Part shown: piece after piece, positions 35,141-47,038 of the stretch
How positions within the stretch are numbered: position 1 is the first letter of the stretch
Layout: each line of letters opens with the position of its first letter
Source of the DNA: Phragmites australis
Taxonomy: Eukaryota; Streptophyta; Magnoliopsida; Poales; Poaceae
Direction of reading: 5' to 3'
Assembly: GCF_958298935.1 (NCBI RefSeq)
Contig: NC_084924.1
Coordinates: forward strand, 9,858,001-9,922,000
Length of the DNA stretch: 64,000 nt
Made by a program: the position numbers and the translations under genes
The notes under the pieces: model-generated
What the model saw: the letters and a program-made list of their open reading frames with translations, nothing else
Told to the model about the DNA's origin: nothing
Databases searched by the model: none

Positions 35141-38100
35141 GGAGAATACAAGGACCTGCACTGTTGGGGGAAAAGCTGCGTGCATGTTGAAACACTATTG
35201 GCGTCCGTGGTAGCTGCAGTTAGGACGGATGCGCCTCCTTGAAATCCTTCTTCGGGAAACCAAAGGCCGTGTATTTTTGTAACATCCACATGAATTTGAG
35301 TATGCACTGAACATGCATTGTGGGGGTATCGATCACACCCAAGGACCATTGCTAGCTATATGTAGTGTTCAAACATGGTAGGGGACCGATGTGGTCATAT
35401 GTGTTGGTTCTCTCAACATTAGGCATATATATGGGACCTGTATGAGTTGTGATAGAGAGTGCATTATTAATTATGCTTGATGTAATACAATGTGATCGAT
35501 GTGGACGTCACACAAAACGACTGCCCTAAGCCAGAAAAAAATACTAGTATCTGATAAAAAATATAGTGACGTTTTGGGTTGCAGCAGCGAAACTATTTTA
35601 ATATTGGCATACGATTTGTTGTGATTAGATCGATGTATGATAACTGTATGTAGTACAGATTTATCTCATAAATATACTTCAATAATCCTATAATTTTGTT
35701 AGTTCTTAAGCGTATGATGCAAACACAAAAGTTTTGTATTGAAGATAGTGTCCACGTCCTAATATCACTTAGTCTGAACAGGAGGATCGGAGTACCAGAA
35801 GGAGTACCAAATTTAATTTAATTTTAGCAGTATATCGATACCAAATTTGCAGTCAAACCACTTGCGAAGCCCAAGTATTGAATGCAGTTAATCACGCCAT
35901 GTAATTTGCAATACAATGCACAGCTTGGAAGGCACTATGATCATCTAGCTAATTTATTGAAACCACTTTTAAATATTTTTTTGCATTTGACTTACTTCCT
36001 CTTAGAGTATAGCGAAAAAGGAAACAAAAAATCCACACAAGAAAGGATAAACAATTACAAAAAAGGATCGACAATTAGAAAAAAATGCTATTCTTTAATC
36101 CAATCTGCCAAACAATGTGTGTGTATATATATATATCGATCCATAGTTGATCCTATTATAACTAAAGCATATATGATTTTTAAAATGTAGATACTATTTT
36201 TTGGTATGTATATATTATTTTTTGATATGTATATACTTCTTTATAAGTAAAAAATATATTTTTTCTAAAATTTATATACTATTTTTAAGATTTACGTAAT
36301 TCTTTCTGAACACTTATTAGAGGGAGAGTATGTACATCCGAAATTACATAAAAGGCTTCACACACCCAGATCCATCATGCACATTACTACGAAGGCAAAC
36401 ATGCATATATAGTCTTTCTAGGAAACAAGCACATCACTGCAAAGGCATTGTTCATTTTCCGAATACAATCAAGTTACTGACTCAGCACCCACCGATCGAC
36501 GAACTCAGCAAAACCTAATTAATTCAATGAAAGGCCGAAATTTGACCGTTCCTAATGCTTTTGTAGTTTTTGGACAGTTTGCAAGGCTCATCTTAACTAC
36601 TCCTACCATACAGTAAGCAGATATGCATCACATGCAATGGACCACTCTGACAAAAAAGCCATGTACCTCGCTAGGTTTCGCTAAAGATCTTGAGAGCCGC
36701 TGGGCCGGTTAGCTGCACGAAGACATAACCCCTGTATCAGCGAATATTTCTTACAGAAAAAAAAAGGTGTGGGGGCGCCATGGCCGCATGGGCAACTGAT
36801 TTTACCCCCAAACCCTACTGCAAAACAATGAAATTGTACATTTCTCAGTTCTGACGCAGAGTCATTCTCAAAGAAAAAAAAAGTTCTGACCACACAATCA
36901 GTCTAGCTTCAGTGCTAGCTAGGTGGCATAGCATTTCTTAGAGTGAGGTGCGCCGCATCGCGCAGTAAAATTTGAAACTGGCAATCGAAACTGAGAATAA
37001 CAAATGCTGCCTGCTTGCCTTTAATTTTGTGCTTCTTCCTCTCTTTTTTGGGAGTGAAGGAGTGCTTCTGTAAAGCAAACTACTCATCTGGCGCAACTGC
37101 AGTTGTACATCTTTGCAACATGTGTGTTTTTGGATGTGCAAGTCTTTTTGTCATCTATTCTTTCTATTGTTTCCATTAACACATCTATATCTTCCTACTT
37201 GAACTTTTTATTCTATGTGTTATTATTAACCTATACATGTGATACCAACTCATAGTTAACTGGTGCCCTATGTTAATTACTTTATTTCCTTTCTTTTGCA
37301 CAATTCGTTTTGTCGGTGTAATGAAATAGAAATTGGTCGGACAAAATGCTCACTTGAAATGAATTATCTGCGGAGACCCACATAAATACTCTACATATAT
37401 TCACTTTACAAATAGCAATTATTCTAATTTTCTTCTCGCTTATTTTTGTGTTAGGTACAAGTAAACAGTAACTCAGTGAACTATATTTATTCGTTTTGAA
37501 AGACCGAGATTTTCCCCACTGATTCCAGTACACAGTCCATTCAAGCAAGTTCCTTTCATTCATAGTGACAATATTTCCCAACAGCACAGGAGTATATGCA
37601 TAAGTGTCGCAGATGCCTTACAGTTACGATCAGCTCGACATGGACTGTCGAAGACATAAGTGCGCTAAAACCAACTTTTCTTTTTGGATAGAACCTGCTT
37701 GAATTTCTCCTGAAACCAACTCATGCCTGCCTAGCTAGATTCCTGATCGAGAACAAAAGTTCGGAAATTATGAAATAGATAGAGGCAAGTGGTTGGCATC
37801 ATTTCATTTCATGGCTGTACATGTGGACTCTGCCTGTGAGTTGATTGGAGTGTGTATTTTCTTTAAGTATAATTGGCTAATTGCCACAATTTGCACCGGT
37901 CCGCTTCTTGGGAAAGAGAGAGTGGTAGTGAGGTGAGGGGGCCAGACCTTTTGCCTCCAAAGTGGAATTTGCCTCTATCTGGTCTCAATGCCGTTATTGG
38001 GGCACACGTTTCGGGATGTCAGAGGGAAGCAGACGCTGGCTCTCCTGTAGCCTAAAGCAGCCATGGCCCATGGAAAGTTACACAATGCTTATGCTCCCAG

Positions 38101-39058
38101 GCAGCTTCTGTAGCTAGACACAGATCTGACTTCATCCCGGACAGATCCATGTTTGGATGGAAATTGATAGACCACAGTCGAATGCTAAAAGCCAGGATTC
38201 TTTTCCCAATTCATCTCACAATTGAATTGTAAGCTCCTGCAATGTTCATCAAAAGATATGTTACAAAAAAAATAATAGTATGATTTCATGGGAAGGACTC
38301 TTGTGAAATTCACAATCCTGAATGGCCCTTTGATATATCTGCCCTTGTTTACTAGTTTATCCTGACACCTTACAGACTACAGTCGATCGCAGCACCAACG
38401 GGAGTGGCAGATATAGATTCTGGTCCAGAGACTAGCCGCTGCAGCATTAATCTTTCGACGGGTATTATAATCCACTACTATCTTTAATTTCTCTTAGCAT
38501 CTCAGATAGTTATAATTTATTACTATCTCTTATTTCTCACAGCATGTTTTTTTTAAAAAAATATTTTTTTCATACCTCATAATGCTTAGACTTATATCTC
38601 ATTTTCTCTACTTTAAAAAATAGCTCTCCAAATTTTTTTCCGCATGAAAAAGATTCCTCTCTATATTAATTTTATCTGCACTCTATTTACTTCTCATCCT
38701 ATATTACTAGGACATAGCTGCTATCTCTTGCCTTTGAGATGCCGAGATGTAGCAGTAAATAGTTATGGATATGTCCATTCCATCAAGGAGGCTAGGGGAG
38801 GACCGGCATGGCGCATGGGAACAGTGTCTGTTCATCGCCTTCCTCCCTGCGTCTGCGTGCGCGCGGCCGGCGTCAGGTCCGCTTTCACTTGTCGCTATAG
38901 GTGAGCAGTGACTGATCTGAGTTTGGTACGTACGAGCATATGGTGGGGTGGGTGCGCAGGGCAAACACTCCACCTACAAAGCCTACATGGGCTAGCTAGC
39001 TGCTGCTGCTGGTGAGTGTCCCCTAGCCTGCATTGCATGACCCCTTCTCTCTTTACTC
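35141..39058. other. TB1 upstream region, no gene seen
   Basis: AT-rich with small frames only. It includes an A/T-dense stretch at 35980-36310 with a short TA run. No coding exon, RNA gene or complete transposon is evident. Because TB1 regulatory elements in maize lie upstream of the gene, this is the natural place to look for conserved non-coding sequence, but I cannot identify any without alignment. Confidence 0.5.
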
Positions 39059-39131
39059 TGTTAAAGATGGAATGTGTATAGCTGTATTATTTGTTTCGTT
39101 TGTTACCTTTAGCAAATAACAGATAGAATGT
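39059..39131 (+). mobile_element. copia LTR 5' scrap
   Basis: TGTTAAAGATGGAATGTGTA and the next 50 bases closely match the start of the copia LTR at 60939. It is cut at 39132 by an antisense gypsy LTR that ends exactly there, so the gypsy LTR inserted into the copia LTR. Confidence 0.65.
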
Positions 39132-39511
39132 TGTTGGAGGATTAATTTCAGTTGTAGGGATTCTGAGAGATTTTTTTTAGAGATTTGGTCGGGGGATAAT
39201 CCTGAGTCTGTTCGTCAGAGAAATAAATGGGAATGAATGCAACAGCCGGTGGTGGTAGAATGACCTAGTGTAAAAAGAAGTAAATGCACCGGAATTTAGA
39301 CAGGTTTGGGCCGCACGGGAGCGTAACACCCTACTCCTGTATGGATACTATAAATGCCCTGAGGAAGTCCCTCAAGGATGTTGCTGGTTACAAAAATATT
39401 TATCTATCTTAGAGCCTGAGGCTTCTTGTTCTTCTCTTCTCTTCTCTTCTCTGCTTAGTTTGCTCAGAGGTTTCAAAGCTTCAAAAACTTGTCTTTGCTT
39501 GTGAGCGATTG
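39132..39511 (-). mobile_element. antisense gypsy LTR fragment related to the Tat element LTR
   Basis: The first 310 bp or so are an inverted, roughly 75-80 percent identical copy of the 3' part of the Tat element's 5' LTR (about 40680-40986). Homology begins precisely at TGTTGG, the reverse complement of the LTR's CCGACA end, which independently fixes the LTR boundary. A (TTCTC)n run lies at about 39428-39452. The remainder to 39511 is unmatched and the LTR is cut by the start of the next element. Confidence 0.75.
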
Positions 39512-39599
39512 TGTCGGTGTATCAAGAACCGGGGGTCCTTGAGTCCCGAGGCCAGGCCAGCCATCCGTCACATGGCACCATCCCGCGAGATCCCTCCTG

Positions 39600-40110
39600 T
39601 AGGATGAGAAAAACTTAAGTCCCGGGAGAAGGTGCTCGGGGCCACAGTCACTGGTCCCTGAGCACCCCAGTTCCCCGATGATACACAGAGTCTAAGTACC
39701 GGGAAGAAAGTGCTCGGAGAGGTACTCGGTCACCCCCGAGCGCCCTGGTCCCCCGACGATCAGAAGAGCCAAGTTCTGGGAGAGAGTGCTCGGGACTGCG
39801 TGTGGCAGCTCCCGAGCGCTCGGTTCCCCGAGGATCTGCGTAAGAGTGCTCAGGAGAGAGTGCTCGGGGCTGCACGTGGTAGCCCCTGAGCACTCAGTTC
39901 CCCAAAGGATCGAGCAAGAGTGCTCGAGAGAGAGTGCTCGGTGCTACACGTGGCAGCCCCCGAGCACTCGGTTCCCCGAAGGATCGTGCGAGAGTGCTCG
40001 GGGAGGTGAACGGTACCCGCGAGCACCCGGTACCCCGAGGACAAGGATAGGTATTCTCGGGAGAGAGCGCTCGGGGAGGTGAACAGTACCCCCGAGCACT
40101 CGGTGCCCCA
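39600..40110. repeat. U3 array of GTGCTCGG hairpin repeats with G-boxes
   Basis: Repeating units of roughly 60-70 bp each contain GTGCTCGG, a short centre, and CCGAGCAC, so each can fold on itself. The centre is CACGTG (G-box) at 39873-39878 and 39947-39952, and a decayed form near 39800. The same array recurs in the 3' LTR (CACGTG at 52844-52849 and 52918-52923). The copies differ in number by one short indel between the two LTRs. Confidence 0.75.
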
Positions 40111-40587
40111 ACGACCCAGAAAGGCCCCCGAGGGGCCCGCCGATGAGGTGTCAATCAGTCAGAAGGTCCGAGGCCGCATTTAATGAGTGTGCGTGGCCTG
40201 GCATCCCTAACTGCTCCCGCCGCGGTGTCAGTTCTTGCCATATTTTGGCAGAGAGGCGTGGGGCTATTAATTGCACGGGTTCCGTCCCGTATCATCCGGC
40301 GTGTCTCGGGATAACATCGCAAGGATCAAGGCGTTCCGTCTGCCGCCCTGCTGTGGCAGAGGAACAAGACAGGGCGGGCACGCCGGGTTGCTCTGCGGCT
40401 GCCCGGTGGGCCCTCTCCACGGCGCCCGTTGCCAGGGTGTTTACGGTGACAGGTGACCGGGCGTGCGTCGCGTTTTCCACCCCCGGTCACTTCACCCAGA
40501 AGAAATGATGACGCCTTTTCCAGTCATGGTGTCTTGGAACTTGTGCTCCCCTCCTTCCCGTTCGGGGCATGTCACAGTCGACGAGTG

Positions 40588-40595
40588 CATAAAAG
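40588..40595 (+). promoter_or_regulatory. TATA-like element of the LTR promoter
   Basis: CATAAAAGGG about 400 bp before the LTR end is the best core-promoter candidate for genomic transcription of the element. Confidence 0.4.
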
Positions 40596-40987
40596 GGCCG
40601 GCACACAGAAGAGAAAAAGAGGACGGATAGGGCCAAGAAAACCAATCCAACGACATAAGCCACAAGGCACAGTCCCAGCCGAAGAACAAGGAGCCTCAAG
40701 CTCCTAGTTAGGCCCATATTCTTGTAATCAGCAACATCCTTGAGGGATTTCCTCAGGACAGTTATTACATCCATACAGGAGTAGGGTATTACGCCCCCGT
40801 GCGACCCGAACCTGTCTAAATTCCAGTGCATTTACTTCTCTTTGCACTAGATCATCACCCCCACCACCGGCCGTTGCATTTACTCTCATTCATTTCTCCG
40901 ACAAACTTATTCAAGATCATCCCCCTGGCCGAATCTCTAAAAAGGGGTCTCTCGGGATCCCTGCGACAGGAGTTAATCCTCCGACAG

Positions 40988-41005
40988 CTGGGGCGCCAGG
41001 TAGGG
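40988..41005 (+). other. primer binding site region
   Basis: CTGGGGCGCCAGGTAGGG follows the LTR end directly. GCGCCAGGTAGGGG-type sequences occupy this place in many grass gypsy elements. I cannot assign the tRNA. Confidence 0.45.
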
Positions 41006-41049
41006 GGAACATCCCTGAATCTGTTTGTTTGTTTTCTTCCACAGAAAAA

Positions 41050-42650
41050 ATGGCCGGTGGACACCGTCTCCAGCGTTCCGGCTCCAGTTCCAGTGAGGAA
41101 ATGCCTGTCCTAGCCGCTGCTGCGTCCCAGCAGCAGCCGCGATCTGCACGTGCGGTTTTCCCCTCCCAAGGGGACCAAGGCACTGGGCCCAGCAGGGCCG
41201 CCGCCGTCGCCACCGGCGCTCCATCCGACCCCCAGCAGGTGGTCGAAACTCCGGCCGCTAGGTCCGCCTCTGGGCAGCGTCGGGTGCCTCTTCGGCGTAG
41301 GCTCGCTTTCAGCGAGGCCGGCCCCAGGAGCGCGCTACTTGCGGCGCACGCTCTCCTCAGGCATCCGCCTATTCAGGCAACTCCAGAAACCCCGGAAGGC
41401 CGCTGGATCCAAGAAGTCGCTGCCCTGGTCGGCACTGCTCGCCGCCAGGTGCTGGCCGAGAATTCTCGTGCCACCACCCAGCGTGGCGCCACCCGAACCG
41501 GCCCATCAACGGTCAACGTTCGCACAGGCCGGGGGGCCTCCAGGCGAAGCGCCACCCCCTGGCCACATTCGAAGCCCAGGACCTCCGCTTGCGTCTCAAC
41601 GAGCGGAGGGGCCACGAAGATGCGCGCGTCACTCTCTAGCGCCAGCGGGAGACCCAGCAGGAGGCCGAGGCTGAGGACCAAGCTTCTTCTTTTCCGGCCC
41701 ACGATGGCCAGGATTCCCCGGCTCGCCAGCGTTCACCGCCAAGGAGCACCGCCCGCACCACGAGGTACGGCACCGGCTGCCGTGCCTTCTCTAGTGAGCT
41801 CCGACGGGTCAAATGGCCCTCTAAGTTCCGCCCTAAGCTGCCGGACAAGTACGACGGGTCCATCGACCCCGTCGAGTTCCTCCAAATATACACTACGGCC
41901 GTCCAGGCGGCCGGAGGCAGTAAAAAGGTGATGGCAAATTATTTCCATATTGCCTTGAGGGGCTCCGCCCGTTCTTGGCTCATGAACTTACCCCCAGGAT
42001 CTATTAGATCCTGGGATGACCTCTGCCACCTCTTTGTGGCTAATTTTCAGGGCACATTCACGCGCCCCGGCTTGGAGTGCGACCTCCATAACGTCAAGCA
42101 GCAGGAGGGGGAAACGCTGCGGTGCTTCATTCAGCATTTCAGCCAGGTCCGCAACACCATTCCGCGGATAGCCCCCCACGCTGTCATCGTCGCCTTCCGG
42201 TAGGGCATCCGCGATGAGCAGATGCTTGAGAAGCTAGGTACGCACGAAATCGAGACCACTGCGGAACTCTTCGCACTGGCCGACAAGTGCGCCTAGGCGG
42301 CGGAGGCCCGGGCGTGGCATGCTCCGCGCCCCGCCGCCGACCAACCAAGTTCTTCCCGCTCCGATAGGCGGGAAAAGAAAACGAGAAGAAAACGCGAAGC
42401 TACTCCTGTCGAACCGGCCCAGGGCCCCGCCCATAGGCCGGCCCAAGAGCCCGACCGCCGGTAAGAACGCCGGGCGGCCGCCGACAGACGGCCCGCGCCC
42501 GTGAGGGCCCTGGCCAGGGCCCCTCCTAGGGCTCCGGCTCCCTTAAGGGCCCCGGCTCCCGCGAGGGCTCCGGCCCCCGCCCGGGCTCCTGCTCCAGCGA
42601 GGGCTCCCGCTCCAGCGAGGGCTCCCGCTCCCGCGGGGCCCGAGCCAGGC
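41050..42650 (+). pseudogene. gag of the Tat element
   Basis: The start is the ATG at 41050 (MAGGHRLQRSGSS). The N-terminal part is in one frame and the Retrotrans_gag core in another (from about 41780: KWPSKFRPKLPDKYDGSIDP, then YFHIALRGSARSWLMNLP, then FVANFQGTFTRP), so a frameshift lies between about 41500 and 41780. In the core frame there are premature stops TAG 42201-42203, TAG 42294-42296 and TAA 42462-42464. The core makes the capsid-like shell of the retroelement particle. It is followed by an 18-bp repeat region and the CPIHQTRCHDLTKC motif near 42660. Confidence 0.85.
42525..42640. repeat. 18-bp coding repeat (Ala-Pro-Ala-Arg) in gag
   Basis: About six units of the type GCTCCCGCTCCAGCGAGG encode a Pro/Ala/Arg repeat between the gag core and the CPIH motif. 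Being a multiple of three, length changes do not disturb the frame. Confidence 0.8.
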
Positions 42651-43581
42651 AAATGGTGCCCCATCCACCAGACCAGATGTCACGATCTCACGAAGTGTCA
42701 TACGGTCAAAGGTCTCATCGAGCAGCGCCAGCAGGAGCGCGATGAGCCCCGCGGGGGAGGCGACGCTGAGGCTGGCAACGCCGAGCTCGGCTTCCAGGAA
42801 CCCGAGCATACTGTCGCCTTCATCGATGGAGGCGCTTACACGCCTTCCTCGCGGCGTGGCATCAAGACCATGCGGCGCGAGGTATGCTCGGCAACCCCGA
42901 GTGAAGAGGCCGCCAGGCCCCTAAGGTGGTCGAACGCTCCTATCACGTTCAGTATAACCGACCACCCCTCCAGTACTGCAGGCGTGGGGCGACTACCCTT
43001 GGTAGTGTCCCCCACCATTTGCAATGTCAAGGTCGGCAAAGTGCTGATCGATGGGGGCGTAGGCCTCAACCTCCTCTCCAAGGAGGCTTTCGAAAAGCTG
43101 CAGGTGTCCTCCAGGCGCCTAAAGTCGTTGCTTCCATTCTGCGGAGTGATACCCGGGCACTCCCTGCCCCTCGGGCAGGTCAAGCTACCCGTAACCTTCG
43201 GGAGTCGGGACAACTTCCGCACGGAAAACGTCCTCTTTGATGTCGCAGAGCTCCCCCTCCCCTACAATGCCATCCTCGGGCGTCCGATGCTCGCCAAATT
43301 CATGGTGGCTGCGCACTACGCGTATCTCACGGTCAAGATGCCGGGCCCAGCAGGCCCCATCTCTGTGACCACCGACTCCGACGGCGCCGTTTCCTGCGCC
43401 GAGCAGTCGTACATGGCTTTGGTCTCAGCCTAGGCCAAGGTCGAATGTTGCACAGGGGGCCCGGGACCCTCTTCATCCAAACCCCGACTCACCGTCGACG
43501 CCTCTGTTCCTACGAAGGAGGTCGTGGTGGGCGAAGGCGCTTCCCAGGTCGTCCGCATCGACGGTGACCTGGACGGCAAAT
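42650..43581 (+). pseudogene. protease region of the Tat element
   Basis: Continuous with the gag core frame. It contains the CPIH...H...C motif, then ITFSITDHPSST, then the aspartic protease active-site region VGKVLIDGGVGLNLLS near 43034-43080. The catalytic Asp is kept, but the usual Ser-Ser after Gly-Gly is Val-Gly. The flap-to-end motif YNAILGRPMLAKF is near 43264. The enzyme would cut the polyprotein during particle maturation. Stops: TAG 43431-43433 and TAG 43581-43583 in this frame. Confidence 0.85.
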
Positions 43582-43599
43582 AGGAAAGCGCGCTCGTCA

Positions 43600-45670
43600 C
43601 CTTCCTCCGAGCTAACGCTGACGTGTTTGCATGGCAACCGTCCGACATGCCAGGGATCCATAGGGAGGTGATTGAGCACCACTTGGCTGTGCGACAGGAC
43701 GCACGCCCGATGAAGCAGAAAGTCCGGCGGCAGGCGCCCGAGCACCAGGAATTCATCCGGGAGCAGGTCAGCAAGCTCCTCGACGCCGGATTTATCCGAG
43801 AGTCCTCCACCCTGAGTGGCTGGCGAATCCAGTCATCGTCCCGAAGGCCAACGGCAAGCTCCACATGTGTGTGGACTACACCGACCTAAATAAGGCTTGC
43901 CCTAAAGATCATTTTCCCTTGCCTCACATAGATCAAATTGTAGATGCAACTGCGGGATGTGATCTTCTATGTTTTTTAGATGCAAACTCTGGGTATCACC
44001 AGATTCGCATGGCCGTAGAGGACGAAGAAAAAACTGCTTTTACCACCCCGGTGGAGACTTATCGTTATATGTCAATGCCTTTTGGTTTGCGCAATGCTGG
44101 GTCTTCTTTCCAGCGTGCCATTCGCATCACCCTTGATTCGCAGGTTGGCCGCAACGTCGAGGCCTACATCGACGATCTCGTGGTCAAGTCCCGAGACCGT
44201 GCCACCCTGTTCGACGACCTTGCCGAGACTTTCAACAGTCTCCGCACTACCCGCCTCAAGCTCAACCCCGAGAAGTATGTCTTCGGGGTCCCTGCGGGCA
44301 AGCTCCTCGGTTTCTTGGTTTCCCGCTGAGGAATCGAGGCCAATCCAGAGAAGATCCGGGCCATCGAGCAGATGCGACCCCCGGCTCGACTCAAGGAAGT
44401 TCAGCGTCTCGCCAGCTGCATGGCGGCCCTCGGGCGCTTCATCTCCAAACTTGGGGAGCGGGGGCTCCCCCTCTTCAAGCTTCTAAAGAAGACCGGTCGC
44501 TTTGACTGGACGCCGGAGGCTGAGTAGGCCTTCCGCGATCTGAAGAAGTACCTCACCTCACCACCCGTACTGGTGGCTCCGTCCGAAGGTGAGCCACTAC
44601 TACTCTACGTATTAGCCACTCCTCAGGTCGTAAGCATGGTGCTGGTGGTGGAGCGCGACGAGTGCGCGGGGCCAGGTGCTGGGTCCCAGCTCCCAGCTGC
44701 CGCCGAGCACTCCCTCGTCCTCGCGGCTCCCCCCGAGCAGGGGGTCGAGCCCGAGCACTCGGCTCCTCCCGACCAGGGAGTAGAGCCCGAGCACCCGGTC
44801 AGCCCCGACCACGCCGCCGAGCCTGGGGGCTGCGACAGCCCCTCGGGTGAGGCTACCGTTCGGGCCCGTCGGGTACAACGACCGGTGTACTTCGTCAGTG
44901 AAGTCCTCCAGGAGGCCAAAACAAGGTACCCCCAGGCTCAGAAGCTGCTCTACACCGTGCTCATCGCTTCCCGGAAGCTGCGCCACTACTTCCAAGCGCA
45001 CAAGGTCTCGGTGGTTACCACGTATCCACTAGGACCCATCCTCCGAAACCAAGAAGGCACCGGACGTGTCGTCAAGTGGGTGGTGGAGCTGGCGGAATTT
45101 GACCTACACTTTGTCAGTCGCCAGGCGATCAAAAGCCAGGCGCTCTCTGACTTCATGGCATAATGGACACCCGTCCCCGAGGTCATCCCAGAAGAAATTT
45201 CTGCATATCCCGGGCACGATGCGCCCGTGTACTAGATCATGCACTTCGACGGTTCCCTCTCGCTGAAAGGCGCGGGGGCCGGAGTGGTTCTCACCTCCCC
45301 AATGGGTGAAGAACTCTGGTACGTCGTGTAGCTACAGTTACGCGCATCCAACAACATGGCGGAATATGAAGGTCTCATCGCTGGCCTCCGAGCCGCGGTG
45401 GGCCTCGGGATTCGTCGCCTCCTGGTCAAAGGAGACTCCCAGCTGGTGGTCAACCAGGTATCCAAAGAGTACCAGTGCACGGATCCTCAAATGGCAGCGT
45501 ACGTGGCAGCAGTCAGGAAGCTGGAGAGGTGCTTCGATGGCTTGGAGTTGCGGTACATCCCTCGCCGCGACAACACTTTGGCCGACGTGCTCTCCCGCCT
45601 GGCCTCCTCTCGTGCGCGCGTCCCTGCCGGAGTCTTTAAAGAAAGACTCACACGGCCTTCTGTCCTGCAT
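43600..45670 (+). pseudogene. reverse transcriptase and RNase H of the Tat element
   Basis: The RT begins in the gag-protease frame (ADVFAWQPSDMPGI) and moves to a second frame near 43807 through a one-base shift. Motifs follow: KANGKLHMCVDYTDLNKACP, FLDANSGYHQI, MPFGLRNAGSSFQR, catalytic YIDD at 44165-44176, and KLNPEKYVFGV. An unusual insert rich in Pro-Glu-His repeats (44660-44840) precedes [20 protein letters not shown]. RNase H shows MHFDGS, NNMAEYEG, GDSQLVVNQV and RRDNTLADVLSRLA. Premature stops in the pol frame: TGA 44327, TAG 44525, TAA 45161, TAG 45233, TAG 45329 (first bases). All core catalytic motifs are kept despite the stops. Confidence 0.9.
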
Positions 45671-45679
45671 GCCGAACTG

Positions 45680-47038
45680 GACGAAGGGGAAACCTCGAAC
45701 TCAATTCAGGGGACCCCGGCGGTGCCTTCAGTGGGAAGCCCCGTCAGGGTGCCGCCGTCCGGCGAGTGCGCTGCACTTGCTGAATGTTCTCAAGATGCCT
45801 CGTGGATGGACGACATCCGAGGGTACTTGAAGGAAAAGTTCCTTCCCGGGGATGAGGCGTCTGCCGAAAGAGTTGCTCGGCAGTCCAAACGCTATGCCAT
45901 AGTAGATGGGGATCTCTACTGGCGTAGCGCATGCGGTATTCTCCTGAAATGCATCTTCCGGGCAGAAGGCGGCGAGCTCCTCGCTGAGATCCACGAGGGC
46001 GAGTGCGGTGGCCATTCATCGTTCTGCACGCTGGTCGGGAAGGCCTTCTGGCAAGGTTTCTACTGGCCTACAGCCCTCCAGGATGCTTCCGAGCTGGTTC
46101 GACGCTGCAGGGCGTGCCAGTTCCATGCAAAGCAGATTCACCAGCCAGCTCAGGCTCTTCACACCATCCCCCTGTCATGGCCTTTCGCGGTCTGGGGGTT
46201 GGACATTCTGGGTCCATTCCCTCGAGCAATCGGGGGCTATGAGTACCTCTACGTCGCCATCGATAAGTTCATCAAGTGGCCGGAGGCGGTCCGAGTCATC
46301 AAGGTGACCAAGAACATGGCGCTCCAGTTTATCCGCGGCATCACCAGCCACTTTGGTGTCCCGAACCGGATCATCACCGACAACGGCACCCAGTTCACGA
46401 GTGCTCTGTTCGGGGACTACTGCGAAGACCTCGGCATCAAGCTCTGCTTCGCCTCCGTCGCTCATCCTCGGAGTAACGGGCAAGTTGAGCGTGCCAACGC
46501 GGAGATACTGATGGGCCTCAAAACCCAGACCTATGACGTGCTCGCAAAGCATGGGAAGGGATGGGTGGACGAGCTGCCCGTCGTGCTATGGGCTAATCGG
46601 ACCACGCCAAGCCGCGCCACCGGGGAGACTCCATTCTTCCTCGTGTACAGAGCTGAGGCGGTCCTCCCCTTCGAGCTCACTCTAGGCTCCCCTCGGGTGC
46701 ACGCATAGTCTGAGGGTGAGCAGGAACAGCAGAGGCGCGACGACGTCGACTACTTGGAGGAGCGCCGGCGGCATGCCGCCGTCCAGGCGGCTCGTTACTA
46801 GCAAAGTCTGCGGCGCTACCATCAGCGCCATGTCCGGGCCCGGTCTCTCGAGGTGGGAGACCTAGTTCTCCGACGCGTCCAGTCACGCGAAGGAAAGAAT
46901 AAGATGTCCCCTATGTGGGAGGGTCCCTTCACCGTGATCGGGGTCCCGCGAGATGGTTCTTTCAGGTTGGCAGCCGAAGACGGGCAACCGCTCCCCAACC
47001 CGTGGAACATCAAGCACCTGCGCAAGTTCTACCCGTAG
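45680..47038 (+). pseudogene. integrase of the Tat element
   Basis: Same frame as the RT/RNase H part. The HHCC zinc-binding part is complete (EIHEGECGGH ... CRACQFH). The catalytic core has Asp in WGLDILGPF (near 46202), Asp in ITDNGTQF and Glu in NGQVERANAEIL with exactly 35 residues between the last two (D,D35E). The C-terminal part resumes after stops TAG 46706 and TAG 46799 as EVGDLVLRR ... GPFTVIGV ... NIKHLRKFYP and ends with TAG at 47036-47038. No chromodomain follows. The enzyme would insert the cDNA into chromosomes, but the two stops prevent a full-length protein. Confidence 0.9.

Larger units (their letters stand above)
39512..40986 (+). repeat. 5' LTR of the Tat element
   Basis: Starts TGTCGGTG and ends CCGACA (TG...CA), 1475 bp. 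The left edge is fixed by alignment with the 3' LTR start at 52497, the right edge by the antisense LTR copy that stops at the same bases. U3 holds a GTGCTCGG hairpin array (39600-40110). A TATA-like CATAAAAG at 40588-40595 suggests that R starts near 40615. Confidence 0.85.

Noticed and set aside
39600..40110. Regularly spaced GTGCTCGG repeats as a CRISPR array
   Set aside because: This is a plant LTR. The spacers are themselves repeats, the array is duplicated in both LTRs, and no cas genes are present.
42201..47038. TAG codons in the Tat element as programmed read-through or stop recoding
   Set aside because: Fifteen TAGs scattered inside conserved domains, together with TGA, TAA and frameshifts, are decay. 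Read-through uses a single stop at a gag-pol border.
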